DNA of 33,543 nucleotides from Micromonospora chalcea (lineage in GTDB: Bacteria > Actinomycetota > Actinomycetes > Mycobacteriales > Micromonosporaceae), in assembly GCF_002926165.1 (NCBI RefSeq), contig NZ_MAGP01000157.1, positions 1-33,543 on the forward strand, given 5' to 3'. Shown here piece by piece: positions 15,550 through 22,741 of this stretch. How positions within the stretch are numbered: position 1 is the stretch's first letter; the number at the start of each line of letters is the position of its first letter. Below the pieces are notes generated by a model. It saw only the letters and a list, made by a program, of their open reading frames with translations, was not told where the DNA came from and did not search any database. The translations under genes were made by a program, and so were the position numbers.

Positions 15550-15555
15550 TATAGT
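15550..15555 (+). promoter_or_regulatory. Candidate -10 box TATAGT upstream of the phosphatidyltransferase gene
   Basis: TATAGT differs from TATAAT at one base and stands out in GC-rich DNA. It would give a leader of about 150 nt before GTG 15713. No recognisable -35 is present 16-18 nt upstream. I found nothing else beyond the inverted repeat in the 15407-15712 gap. Confidence 0.4.
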
Positions 15556-15712
15556 GGCAGCGCAACTGAGCGGCCGGTGATCACCGGCCGCGTCGGGGGA
15601 GGTCCCAGCCCGGGATCACAGAGGGCGCCGGCGTCTGACCGGCCGGCAACGCGCACGTCCCTCCAGCGGCCGCTCGTCCGGCTGCCGGACCGTGCTGCGA
15701 AGGGAGGGTTCG

Positions 15713-16351
15713 GTGTCGCGTCGGCCGGCTCCAGCGGAGCACCCGGATTCCGGGGACGCCACGGTCGTGGGAGACCGCGTCCTCACGCTGCCCAACCTGA
15801 TCAGCTTCGTCCGGCTCGTCGGCGTGCCGATCTTCCTCTACCTGTTCCTCGTGGTCCGCGCCGACGTCGCGGCCATCGTGGTGCTCGCCGTGGGCGGCAC
15901 CAGCGACTGGGTGGACGGCTGGATCGCCCGCCGGCTGGGGCAGGTGAGCCGGCTCGGCGAACTGCTCGACCCGCTGGCCGACCGGCTCTACATCCTGGCC
16001 ACGCTGCTGGCCTTCACCGCGCGGGAGGTGGTGCCCTGGCAGTTCACCGGGGCGCTGCTGGCCCGCGAGTTGCTGCTGCTGGTCTCTCTCGGCGTGCTGC
16101 GCCGCTACGGCTACGGCCCGCCGCCGGTGCACTACGTGGGCAAGACCGCCACCTTCCTGCTGCTGGCGGCGTTCCCGATCCTGCTGCTGGCCGACGCCGT
16201 GCCGGACATCGGCACCGCGGCCGGCGCGATCGGCTGGGGCCTGGGCTGGTGGGGTCTGGTCCTCTACTGGGTGGCCGGCGCGATGTACGTGGTGCAGGCG
16301 AGCCGTCTCGTACGGCAGATGCGGGCGCGGCGCGCGGAGGTGGCGGTGTGA
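15713..16351 (+). CDS. CDP-alcohol phosphatidyltransferase (PgsA2-like)
   Basis: A 212-residue integral membrane enzyme that joins a CDP-diacylglycerol-type donor to an alcohol, as in phospholipid synthesis. The signature D-x2-DG-x2-AR-x8-G-x3-D-x3-D is complete: D65, D68, G69, A72, R73, G82, D86 and D90. Hydrophobic segments at about 26-60, 92-130 and 140-200 fit about six helices. It corresponds by position to Rv1822 (pgsA2) of M. tuberculosis, next to the DUF881 genes; the exact lipid product (phosphatidylglycerophosphate or other) is uncertain. GTG 15713 follows AGGGAGG by 5 nt. The stop overlaps the next GTG start (GTGA), so translation is coupled to the DUF881 gene. Confidence 0.88.
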   Translation: MSRRPAPAEHPDSGDATVVGDRVLTLPNLISFVRLVGVPIFLYLFLVVRADVAAIVVLAVGGTSDWVDGWIARRLGQVSRLGELLDPLADRLYILATLLAFTAREVVPWQFTGALLARELLLLVSLGVLRRYGYGPPPVHYVGKTATFLLLAAFPILLLADAVPDIGTAAGAIGWGLGWWGLVLYWVAGAMYVVQASRLVRQMRARRAEVAV

Positions 16352-17304
16352 CCGGGCCGGCGTCCGGCGACGCGGAGAAGGAGCGCGACCCGTCGAGCCG
16401 GGTGTACGCGCCGGACTTCCTGACCGAGCTGTTCCGCAATCCGCTGGACCCGGGGTACGGGGACGCGGCGGCGCGCCGGGCGGCGGGTGGCATGTCGCGG
16501 GTGCGGCAGGTGCTGGGCCGCCCGGTGAGCCTGCTCGTCCTGGCGGTGATCGGGTTCCTGTTCGCGGTGGCGTACCGGGAGACGATGGCGGAGGAGCCGA
16601 GCCGGGCGACGGCGCGGGCGGGGCTGATCGCCGAGATCAAGGGGCGTGAGGCGGCGACCGACCGGTTGACCGAGCGGGCCGAGCAGTTGCGCGAGGAGGT
16701 CGGCCGGCAGCGGGACGCGGCGCTGAGCGGTTCGCAGGCGTCCCGGTTGCGCACGCTGGAGGCGGGCACCGGTCTGGCTCGGGTGCGCGGTGACGGCGTG
16801 GTGGTGCGGCTGGCCGACGCGACGGCGGACCAGGACGGCGTGACCAGCGGGGACGCGGGCCCGTCCCGGGTGCTGTACTCGGATCTGCAGAAGGTGGCCA
16901 ACGCGTTGTGGGCGGCGGGCGCCGAGGCGGTGGCGGTGAACGGCCAGCGGTTGACCGCGACGTCGACGATCCGGTCGGCGGGTGAGGCGATCCTGGTGGA
17001 CTACCGGCCGGTGACGGGCCCGTACGAGGTGCAGGCGATCGGGCCGCGGTCGATGCGGGACCGGTTCAACGAGAGCCGGGCGGCGGCGCTCATGCGTGAG
17101 GTGGCGCGGACGACGGGGCTGTCGTTCGGGGTGAAGCGGGTCGACGACCTCACCTTGCCGGCGGCGCCGCAGCCGCGGCTACGCTACGCCGAGCCTTCGG
17201 TCAGTCCGAGTCCGCGTCCGTCGGGTTCGGGGGCTGCCGGTTCGTCGAGTCCCGGGTCGTCCGGCCCGGGTGGTTCTTCCAGCCCCTCGGGAGGTGGCCG
17301 ATGA
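16348..17304 (+). CDS. DUF881 family membrane-anchored protein
   Basis: A 318-residue homologue of the Rv1823 type. Residues about 1-48 are hydrophilic, then one transmembrane helix (VSLLVLAVIGFLFAVAYRE, about 56-75). A coiled coil follows (IAEIKGREAATDRLTERAEQLREEVGRQRDAAL, about 92-126), then the extracytoplasmic DUF881 domain with VVVRLADA, LQKVANALWAAGAEAVAVNGQRLTATSTIRSAGEAILVDYRPVTGPYEVQAIG. A Pro/Ser/Gly-rich tail closes it. The architecture resembles septal and division-linked proteins, but the molecular role is not established. It is coupled by GTGA overlap to the phosphatidyltransferase and by ATGA overlap to the small basic protein, and pairs with a second DUF881 gene at 17644. Confidence 0.9.
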   Translation: MTGPASGDAEKERDPSSRVYAPDFLTELFRNPLDPGYGDAAARRAAGGMSRVRQVLGRPVSLLVLAVIGFLFAVAYRETMAEEPSRATARAGLIAEIKGREAATDRLTERAEQLREEVGRQRDAALSGSQASRLRTLEAGTGLARVRGDGVVVRLADATADQDGVTSGDAGPSRVLYSDLQKVANALWAAGAEAVAVNGQRLTATSTIRSAGEAILVDYRPVTGPYEVQAIGPRSMRDRFNESRAAALMREVARTTGLSFGVKRVDDLTLPAAPQPRLRYAEPSVSPSPRPSGSGAAGSSSPGSSGPGGSSSPSGGGR

Positions 17305-17633
17305 TCGCGGTGCTGGCGTTGCTCGCCGGTGTGGTGCTCGGGGTGTATCTGGACCCCACGGTGCCGGCGGCGTTGCAGCCGTATCTGCCGATCGCGGTGG
17401 TGGCCGCGTTGGACGCGGTGTTCGGTGGGGTGCGGGCGAAGCTGGACCGGATCTTCGACGACAAGCAGTTCGTGGTGTCGTTCATCTCGAACGTGCTGGT
17501 GGCGGGGTTGATCGTGTACCTGGGTGACCAGTTGGGCGTGGGTGGTCAGTTGTCCACGGGTGTGGTGGTCGTGCTCGGGGTGCGCATCTTCGGAAATGTG
17601 GCGGCGATCCGTCGGCACCTGTTCCGGGCGTAG
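17301..17633 (+). CDS. sbp: Small basic family membrane protein (DUF1290)
   Basis: A 110-residue protein with three hydrophobic segments: about 2-18 (IAVLALLAGVVLGVYLD), 29-42 and 60-92 (VVSFISNVLVAGLIVYLGDQLGVGGQLSTGVVVVLGVRIFGNV). The conserved middle, ALDAVFGGVRAKLDRIFDDKQFVVSFISN, identifies the small basic protein family that in actinobacteria and firmicutes sits beside division or DUF881 genes. Role unknown. ATG overlaps the upstream DUF881 stop (ATGA). The matching M. tuberculosis gene is Rv1824. The order DUF881-small basic protein-DUF881 is conserved, suggesting one membrane complex. Confidence 0.93.
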   Translation: MIAVLALLAGVVLGVYLDPTVPAALQPYLPIAVVAALDAVFGGVRAKLDRIFDDKQFVVSFISNVLVAGLIVYLGDQLGVGGQLSTGVVVVLGVRIFGNVAAIRRHLFRA

Positions 17634-17643
17634 GTTTGTGGCG

Positions 17644-18573
17644 ATGAGTGAGGAACACAGGGAGACGGGGACGGGGTGGCCGCGTCCGGTGGAGCCGGAG
17701 CGGCCGTCGGGTCCGGCGGGTGAGCCGGATCCGCGCCCGGACGCGCCCGATCCGGACGAGTTGAGCCCGTTGGCGCCGGTGGAGCCGGCGCCGGATGAGT
17801 CGTCGGAGCCGGCGGAGCGGGAGGCGGTGCCGGAGTCCGAGCCGGAGCCGGGTGCGGTGGCGCGGCCGTCGCGGTCGCGGCGGTTCTCCTCGGCGGGTCT
17901 GATGATCGCGGTGCTGCTGGCGTTGCTGGGTTTCACGCTCGTGGTGCAGTTGAAGACGACGTCGACGGATCCGACGCTCGCGGCGACGCGGGAGGAGGAT
18001 CTGGTGCGGATCTCGTCGGATCTGGATTCGCGGGAGCGGCGGCTGCGTCAGGACATCGACGCCCTGGAGGAGAGTCAGCGGCAGTTGCGCTCGGGTGAGC
18101 AGGGCCGGCAGGCGGCGCTGGAGGAGGCGACGCGGCGGGCGGACGAGCTGGGCATCCTGGCGGGTACGTTGCCGGCGGTGGGTCCGGGGCTGGAGGTGCG
18201 GTTCTCGGGGCCGGCGAAGGCGGTGTCGTCGACGCGGATCCTGGACGCGGTGCAGGAGCTGCGGGGTGCGGGCGCGGAGGCGATGCAGATCCAGGGCGCT
18301 GATGGTTCGGCGGTGCGGATCATCGCGTCGACGTATTTCGTGGACGGGGCCGATGGTGTTCTGGTGGTGGACGGGCGGCGGTTGACGGGTCCGTTTACGA
18401 TCATGGTGATCGGGGATCCGGCGACGATGCGTACGGCGTTGAACATTCCTGGCGGGGTGGTCGCATCGGTGCGGGACGGCGGCGGTAACGTGACCTCCGA
18501 GGATCGTGAGGTTGTGGAGGTTTCGCAGCTGCACGCGCCGATCAAGCTGGACCACGCGCGGCCGGTTTCCTGA
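17644..18573 (+). CDS. DUF881 family membrane-anchored protein (second copy)
   Basis: A 309-residue paralogue of the 16348 gene, matching Rv1825 by position. About 80 cytoplasmic residues come first, rich in Pro, Glu and Asp (low complexity), then a transmembrane helix (FSSAGLMIAVLLALLGFTLVVQL, about 81-103). A coiled coil follows (about 120-168) and then the DUF881 domain: VGPGLEVRFSG, ILDAVQELRGAGAEAMQIQGADGSAVRIIASTYFVDGADGVLVVDGRRLTGPFTIMVIGDP. ATG 17644 is chosen; GTG 17638 two codons earlier is also possible, and neither has a strong ribosome binding site. A GC hairpin with a T-run starts at its stop codon, so this is the last gene of the pgsA-DUF881 operon. Confidence 0.9.
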   Translation: MSEEHRETGTGWPRPVEPERPSGPAGEPDPRPDAPDPDELSPLAPVEPAPDESSEPAEREAVPESEPEPGAVARPSRSRRFSSAGLMIAVLLALLGFTLVVQLKTTSTDPTLAATREEDLVRISSDLDSRERRLRQDIDALEESQRQLRSGEQGRQAALEEATRRADELGILAGTLPAVGPGLEVRFSGPAKAVSSTRILDAVQELRGAGAEAMQIQGADGSAVRIIASTYFVDGADGVLVVDGRRLTGPFTIMVIGDPATMRTALNIPGGVVASVRDGGGNVTSEDREVVEVSQLHAPIKLDHARPVS

Positions 18574-18597
18574 CCGGGCGCGGCCGCGCCGGTTTTT
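18573..18597 (+). terminator. Intrinsic terminator with T5 tract after the DUF881 gene
   Basis: ACCGG, the 12-bp palindrome GCGCGGCCGCGC, then CGGT fold into one stem with a single bulged G, followed directly by TTTTT (18593-18597). It starts at the DUF881 stop codon and ends 30 nt before gcvH, so it separates the two transcription units or works as an attenuator for gcvH. Confidence 0.65.
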
Positions 18598-18627
18598 CCG
18601 GTGCACCGATGACGAAGGACGCAGTTG

Positions 18628-19008
18628 GTGATTCCTGAGGATCTGCGGTACACCGCCGAGCACGAGTGGGTGGTCGGTGGTGACGGTGGTGTCGTCCGCG
18701 TCGGTATCACGCACTTCGCGCAGGACGCTCTGGGTGACATCGTGTTCGTGCAGCTGCCGGATTCCGGTTCGGTGGTGGCGGCGGGCGAGTCGCTGGGCGA
18801 GATCGAGTCGACGAAGAGCGTGTCGGAGATCTACGCGCCGTTGAGCGGCACGGTGGCGGCGCGCAACGAGGCGCTTGCCGACACCCCTGAGGTGATCAAC
18901 ACGGATCCGTACGGTGCGGGGTGGTTGGTGGAGATCACTCCGGATGATCCGGCGGCGGTCGAGGGGTTGTTGACCGCTGATGCGTACCGCGAGCTCACCG
19001 AGAGCTGA
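18628..19008 (+). CDS. gcvH: Glycine cleavage system H protein
   Basis: GcvH is the lipoylated shuttle of the glycine cleavage system, carrying the aminomethyl group from GcvP (26488-29310 here) to GcvT. The 126-residue protein is full length: IPEDLRYTAEHEWV at the N-terminus, the lipoyl-lysine K63 in GEIESTKSVSEIYAPLSG, and NTDPYGAGWLVEI towards the C-terminus. GTG 18628 gives the usual MIPEDLRY start; TTG 18625 directly before it is the alternative. It lies 30 nt after a terminator-like hairpin and has no glycine riboswitch of its own. The position matches Rv1826. No gcvT is in the window. Confidence 0.97.
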   Translation: MIPEDLRYTAEHEWVVGGDGGVVRVGITHFAQDALGDIVFVQLPDSGSVVAAGESLGEIESTKSVSEIYAPLSGTVAARNEALADTPEVINTDPYGAGWLVEITPDDPAAVEGLLTADAYRELTES

Positions 19009-19050
19009 GTTCGTGCTGTTCCGGGCGGCGGCGTGGTTCCGCGCGTCCGG

Positions 19051-19079
19051 TTGCCCTGCATTTCGGCGCTGGCTAGGCT
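19051..19079 (+). promoter_or_regulatory. Promoter TTGCCC-N17-TAGGCT upstream of garA
   Basis: TTGCCC (19051-19056) and TAGGCT (19074-19079) are separated by exactly 17 nt, the best promoter match in the window. It lies 43 nt after the gcvH stop and 145 nt before the garA ATG, giving a leader of roughly 135-140 nt. Confidence 0.65.
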
Positions 19080-19146
19080 CGCCCAGTCGACCGAGAACCA
19101 ATAGTTTGAGCGTTGCGGAATGCGCCTTCCCGGGCACGGGGAGCCA

Positions 19147-19174
19147 GCCGCCGGGTGTGGTGTTGCCCGGCGGC
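19147..19174 (+). other. Hairpin in the garA leader
   Basis: GCCGCCGGG (19147-19155) pairs perfectly with CCCGGCGGC (19166-19174) over a 10-nt loop, in the 5' leader between the promoter at 19051-19079 and the garA ATG. The downstream GTGAGGTGG ribosome binding site is outside the stem. Possible roles are mRNA stability or an attenuator; no known riboswitch class is recognised. Confidence 0.4.
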
Positions 19175-19224
19175 CAGACCCGCCATTTCCTGACGCCGAC
19201 CGAACAGATCCGTGAGGTGGTCCC

Positions 19225-19677
19225 ATGACGCGCCCAGACGACGAGTTCCCCCCGCTCGACGTCACTTCGACGCTCAATCTCGGTTCGCTCGACGAAGTGC
19301 TGGAGGGGCCGGACACCGATGTGGTGCCGAGCCGGATGTCCGGTTCTTTGCCGCCGGGTATGGCGTTGCTGGTGGTTCGCCGGGGTCCGAACGCGGGCGC
19401 CCGGTTCCTGTTGGACCACGACGTGACGACGAGTGGGCGGCACCCGGACAGTGACATCTTCCTGGACGATGTGACGGTGTCGCGTCGGCACGCGGAGTTC
19501 CACCGGGACGGTGGGACGTTCACGGTGCGGGATGTGGGCAGCCTGAACGGCACGTACGTGAATCGTGAGCGGGTCGAGGCGGCGACGTTGAGCAACGGTG
19601 ACGAGGTGCAGATCGGTAAGTTCCGGGTGGTGTTCATCGCCGGTCCGCGCCCGGAGGGTGAGGCCGGCCGGGGGTGA
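19225..19677 (+). CDS. garA: FHA-domain metabolic regulator GarA/OdhI
   Basis: A 150-residue forkhead-associated protein. In mycobacteria GarA (Rv1827), and in corynebacteria OdhI, inhibits 2-oxoglutarate dehydrogenase and controls glutamate metabolism; Ser/Thr kinases phosphorylate an N-terminal Thr motif that then folds back on the FHA domain. Here the candidate motif is TST at residues 14-16. The FHA domain (about 47-135) has all key residues: G71-R72-H73, S86-R87-R88-H89 and N108 in SLNGTYVN. ATG follows GTGAGGTGG. It overlaps the next MerR gene by GTGA. Switching between glycine, glutamate and TCA flux fits its place between gcvH and gcvP, though that link is inference. Confidence 0.93.
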   Translation: MTRPDDEFPPLDVTSTLNLGSLDEVLEGPDTDVVPSRMSGSLPPGMALLVVRRGPNAGARFLLDHDVTTSGRHPDSDIFLDDVTVSRRHAEFHRDGGTFTVRDVGSLNGTYVNRERVEAATLSNGDEVQIGKFRVVFIAGPRPEGEAGRG

Positions 19678-20429
19678 ACGAGCCTGCGGCTTCGACGCCG
19701 TCCGGGGCTGGGCGGGCGCCTGCGCTGATGAGTATCGGCGAGGTGCTGGCTCAGTTGCGGCCGGAGTTTCCGGACGTCACGATCTCGAAGTTGCGGTTCC
19801 TGGAGGCCGAGGGCCTGGTGGAGCCGCAGCGGACGCCGGCGGGTTATCGCAAGTACGGCTGGGACGATGTGGCGCGGCTGCGGTTCGTGTTGACCGCGCA
19901 GCGGGATCAGTATCTGCCGTTGCGGGTGATCCGGGAGCAGTTGGCCGAGTGGGACGGTTCTGGTCCGTCGCCGGGGCGGGGGCGGCCGAATCTGGTGGCT
20001 GTGGGTCCGGGTGGTGAGGTGCCGGGCCGGGAGCCGGTGGATTCGGTCGAGTCGTCGGAGGTGCGGCTGGACCGGGCGGGGCTGATCTCGCGTAGCGGCG
20101 TGGACGAGTCGACGCTTGCGGAGTTGGAGCGGCTCGGTGTGCTGGTGTCGGATCCGCCGGGGTGGTACGACGCGGATGCTTTGATCATCGCGAGTGCGGT
20201 GGCGGGTCTGGCGGCGTACGGGTTGGAGCCTCGGCATCTGCGGGCGTACCGGTCGGCGGCGGATCGTGAGGTCGGTTTGTTCGCGCAGCTTGTGGCGCCG
20301 TTGGCGCGGCAGAGTGATCCGGCGGCGCGGGCTCGTGCGGCGGAGACGGCGCGGGAGCTGGTGGCGTTGTCGCAGCGGTTGCACGCGGCGTTGGTGCGGG
20401 TGGGGCTGCGGTCGACGTTGGGCCGGTGA
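19674..20429 (+). CDS. ftsR: MerR-family regulator, FtsR-like
   Basis: A 251-residue regulator matching Rv1828 and corynebacterial FtsR, which sits beside odhI/garA and controls ftsZ. The N-terminal MerR winged helix covers about 18-85: MSIGEVLAQLRPEFPDVTISKLRFLEAEGLVEPQRTPAGYRKYGWDDVARLRFVLTAQRDQYLPLRVIREQL. A Gly/Pro-rich linker leads to a C-terminal helical domain (about 130-245) with LEPRHLRAYRSAADREVGLFAQLVAPLARQ, not a metal-binding MerR tail. There are no cysteines for metal binding. GTG overlaps the garA stop (GTGA). Division control here is inferred from family and synteny. A strong terminator follows at 20440. Confidence 0.88.
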   Translation: MNEPAASTPSGAGRAPALMSIGEVLAQLRPEFPDVTISKLRFLEAEGLVEPQRTPAGYRKYGWDDVARLRFVLTAQRDQYLPLRVIREQLAEWDGSGPSPGRGRPNLVAVGPGGEVPGREPVDSVESSEVRLDRAGLISRSGVDESTLAELERLGVLVSDPPGWYDADALIIASAVAGLAAYGLEPRHLRAYRSAADREVGLFAQLVAPLARQSDPAARARAAETARELVALSQRLHAALVRVGLRSTLGR

Positions 20430-20439
20430 GGTTGTCGGT

Positions 20440-20472
20440 GAAGGGCCGGGTGTCGTGGACGCCCGGCCCTTC
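20440..20472 (+). terminator. Terminator hairpin after the FtsR-like gene
   Basis: GAAGGGCCGGG (20440-20450) pairs with CCCGGCCCTTC (20462-20472), 11 bp, extendable by a T-G and a G-C pair towards the loop. It begins 11 nt after the stop codon and closes the garA-ftsR unit. Confidence 0.7.
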
Positions 20473-20515
20473 GTCGTGGGGTGGCGCGGAAAGATCTGGT
20501 CGGGGGAGCGTGTCG

Positions 20516-20521
20516 TAGGCT
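20516..20521 (+). promoter_or_regulatory. -10 box TAGGCT upstream of the DUF151 gene
   Basis: TAGGCT, identical to the garA -10, lies after the terminator and about 120 nt before the DUF151 start. The -35 is not recognisable. Confidence 0.45.
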
Positions 20522-20641
20522 TGCCGGGGTAAGCCCCTCCGGCGAGGCGTGGTGCACGTAGCGTGTGGGACTCCTGTGTCCTGGTCCGTGTACCGTGCAG
20601 GGAGGGGCGCGGTGCAAGGTGACGACGACACGGAGGCGGCG

Positions 20642-21106
20642 GTGCGCGAGCTGAGCGTGGTCGGAGTTCGGGTGGAGTTGCCGAGCAACCAGCCGATCGT
20701 CCTGCTGCGGGAGGTCGAGGGGGACCGCTATCTGCCGATCTGGATCGGCGCGGTCGAGGCGACGGCGATCGCTTACGAGCAGCAGGGGGTCAAGCCGGCC
20801 CGGCCGTTGACGCATGATCTTCTGCGGGATGTGCTGGCGGCGTTGCAGGCGCCGTTGCGGGCGGTGGAGATCACCGAGTTGAAGGACAACGTGTTCTACG
20901 CGGATCTGCTGCTGGGTGACGGGGTGCGGGTGTCGGCGCGGCCGAGTGACTCGATCGCGTTGGCGTTGCGGGTCGGCGCTCCGATTCGTTGTGCGGAGCA
21001 GGTCCTCGGCGAGGCGGGGATCGTGATTCCGGACGAGCAGGAGGACGAGGTGGAGAAGTTCCGGGAGTTCCTGGATCAGGTGCGTCCGGAGGACTTCGCG
21101 GGTTGA
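20642..21106 (+). CDS. Bifunctional nuclease-family protein (DUF151)
   Basis: A 154-residue protein of the BFN/DUF151 family, matching Rv1829. Conserved landmarks are VRVELPSNQPIVLLREVEGDRYLPIWIGAVEATAI, ARPLTHDLLRDVL, ITELKDNVFYADLLL, and ARPSDSIALALRVGAPI, with an acidic C-terminus (EDEVEKFREFLDQVRPEDF). Family members were first described as plant nucleases; the bacterial role is unsettled, and the position between two MerR regulators is conserved in actinobacteria. GTG 20642 (GGAGG 5 nt upstream) starts at the conserved MRELSVVGVRVE. GTG 20612, also with a good site (GGGAGGGG), would add 10 residues and cannot be excluded. Confidence 0.88.
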   Translation: MRELSVVGVRVELPSNQPIVLLREVEGDRYLPIWIGAVEATAIAYEQQGVKPARPLTHDLLRDVLAALQAPLRAVEITELKDNVFYADLLLGDGVRVSARPSDSIALALRVGAPIRCAEQVLGEAGIVIPDEQEDEVEKFREFLDQVRPEDFAG

Positions 21107-21247
21107 GGTGTGCCCGGCCGGGTGGCCGGGGTCGGCGCGGCGGTGGTTGTCACTGTGGGTGATGGCTGGCCGCCGTGTGTCGTTGGTGCCGGGGGGTCGC
21201 GCGGCGTGTCGCGGTGTCTCCTGCGGGTGAAGTGCGGGCGGCGGCGA

Positions 21248-21253
21248 TAGGGT
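21248..21253 (+). promoter_or_regulatory. -10 box TAGGGT upstream of the second MerR gene
   Basis: TAGGGT fits the TAGGNT pattern seen at garA and DUF151 and lies 71 nt before the MerR ATG. The 218-nt gap from the DUF151 stop shows no other convincing element. Confidence 0.4.
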
Positions 21254-21324
21254 TGCCGTGTCGAGGGGTGCGCGTGACGGGGAGTCGGCGCGGCACCGCC
21301 ACGGACGCGGGGAGGTTGGTCCGG

Positions 21325-21912
21325 ATGCACGAGCCGCGGGATCCTGGTCCGGGTGCGGAGCAGCAGGCGGGTGTGGGGCCTGAGTCGGTCGGTGACGGTG
21401 AGGTCGGCTACCGGGGTGTGACCGCGTGTTCGGCGGTGGGCATCAGTTACCGGCAGTTGGACTACTGGGCGCGTACGGCGCTTGTGGTGCCGAGTGTGCG
21501 TGATGCTTCGGGTTCGGGGACGTCGAGGTTGTACTCGTTCCGCGACCTGGTGGTGTTGAAGGTCGTGAAGCGGCTGCTGGACGCCGGGGTGTCGTTGCAG
21601 AACATTCGGAAGGCGATCGAGGCGTTGCGGTCGCGTGGGGTGGATGATCTTGCGGGCATCACGTTGATTTCCGACGGGACGACTGTGTATGAGTGCCGGT
21701 CGCCGGAGGAGGTGGTCGACCTGTTGCAGGGCGGCCAGGGCGTGTTCGGCATCGCGATCGGTGGGGCGTTCAAGGAGATCCAGGGTTCGTTGTCGCATCT
21801 GCCGGCGGAGCCGGTGGGTGGGCAGGAGCCGGCCGCTCCGGCGGCGGAGCCGGAGGCGGACGCGGTGGGTGACGAGCTGGCGGCGCGTCGGGCGCGGCGC
21901 CGGGCCGGGTGA
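21325..21912 (+). CDS. MerR-family regulator (Rv1830/ResR-like)
   Basis: A 195-residue regulator equivalent by position to Rv1830, called ResR or McdR in mycobacteria and linked to growth and division timing. The winged helix spans about 30-105: VGYRGVTACSAVGISYRQLDYWARTALVVPSVRDASGSGTSRLYSFRDLVVLKVVKRLLDAGVSLQNIRKAIEAL. The rest (about 110-175) forms a small domain with TLISDGTTVYECRSPEEVVDLLQGGQGVFGIAIG. An Ala/Glu/Pro tail ends in a basic RRARRRAG. ATG 21325 follows GGGGAGG (21309-21315) by 9 nt; longer readings upstream have no ribosome binding site. A strong terminator follows. Confidence 0.88.
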   Translation: MHEPRDPGPGAEQQAGVGPESVGDGEVGYRGVTACSAVGISYRQLDYWARTALVVPSVRDASGSGTSRLYSFRDLVVLKVVKRLLDAGVSLQNIRKAIEALRSRGVDDLAGITLISDGTTVYECRSPEEVVDLLQGGQGVFGIAIGGAFKEIQGSLSHLPAEPVGGQEPAAPAAEPEADAVGDELAARRARRRAG

Positions 21913-21936
21913 CCTGCGTCGCGTCTCGTTGACGGG

Positions 21937-21978
21937 ATCGCGCCGCGCCCGAAAAGGGTGCGGCGCGATTCGTGTTTT
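21937..21978 (+). terminator. Strong terminator after the ResR-like gene
   Basis: ATCGCGCCGCGCCC (21937-21950) pairs with GGGTGCGGCGCGAT (21956-21969), 14 pairs with one G-T, over a GAAAA loop. A T-rich tail (TCGTGTTTT) follows. It ends the garA-to-MerR regulator block. Confidence 0.85.
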
Positions 21979-22349
21979 GGTGACGGGGTGTGCTGTGCGG
22001 GGGCCAGGCGGGCCCGGTCCGGTGGTCGGGCGCGGCCCGGTCGGTGTATCCGCAGGTCGCGGCTGGTCGGTGCGCAATGTCCGAAAGGGACGGTACGCGC
22101 TGCGGGTTGACCGGGGGTGCTCGGCTGACTGCGGTGTGTTCATCGTATCCGCGGCTGTTGTTGACTGTCCGTAGTTGACGGTTCTCGGGATCGGGACAGG
22201 GGCGGCGTGAAGCGTGGTGGGGGGCGCGCTATCGTCCGTTCCGATCGTCGGCGTGTCGACGTCACGGTGGAACGCTGTGTGACTTCGCGCGCCGGACGGT
22301 GAGCCCCTGACGCGGCGCTGCCCGCGGACCCCTGGTGGAAGGACCGAGC
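21979..22349. other. Intergenic region upstream of the globin pair
   Basis: No convincing gene is seen in these 371 nt; the open frames here are out of phase with normal codon bias. Two TTGAC repeats (22161-22165 and 22175-22179) and an inverted repeat GTCAC-N13-GTGAC (22261-22265, 22279-22283) are the only regulatory-looking elements. A TATCGT box at 22230-22235 could be a -10. It should contain the promoter of the two haemoglobin genes. Confidence 0.4.
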
Positions 22350-22739
22350 ATGACGGTGACGAGCGAGACCACCCCGATCTCCCATTACGAGCGCATCGGC
22401 GGCGCGGCGGCGGTGAAGGCCGCTGTGGAGTTGTTCTACGACAAGGTGCTGGCCGATGCGGATCTCGCGGGCTACTTCACCGGGGTGGACATGGTGGAGC
22501 AGCGGCGGCACCTGGCGCTCATGCTGGCGGTGGTGCTCGGTGGGCCGAACGAGTACGCCGGTCGTGGGCTGGCCGAGGCGCACCAGCCGTTGAACATTCC
22601 GGGTGAGCACTACGCGAAGGTCGGTGAGCACCTGACGGCGACGCTGGTGGAGCTGGGCGTGCCGGCCGACGTGATCGCCGACGTGCAGGTCGTGCTCGGG
22701 CAGGTCCGCGATCAGGTCGTGTCGGCGGGGGATGCCTGA
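22350..22739 (+). CDS. glbN: Group I truncated haemoglobin
   Basis: A 129-residue 2-on-2 globin (TrHb1), a cytoplasmic haem protein that binds O2 and NO; in mycobacteria GlbN detoxifies NO. It starts with the family pattern ISHYERIGGAAAVKAAVELFYDKVLADADLAGYF. The B10-type tyrosine is Y30, the CD1-type phenylalanine F43, and the proximal histidine H78, in LAEAHQPLNIPGEHYAKVGEHL. ATG 22350 follows GGAAGGA by 6 nt. The flavohaemoglobin gene starts 2 nt after its stop, so the two globins are cotranscribed. Confidence 0.93.
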   Translation: MTVTSETTPISHYERIGGAAAVKAAVELFYDKVLADADLAGYFTGVDMVEQRRHLALMLAVVLGGPNEYAGRGLAEAHQPLNIPGEHYAKVGEHLTATLVELGVPADVIADVQVVLGQVRDQVVSAGDA

Positions 22740-22741
22740 GC

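Noticed and set aside
21689..22178. Small plus-strand frames after the second MerR gene
   Set aside because: They overlap the MerR gene and the terminator at 21937-21978, with Arg/Cys/Trp-rich nonsense composition.
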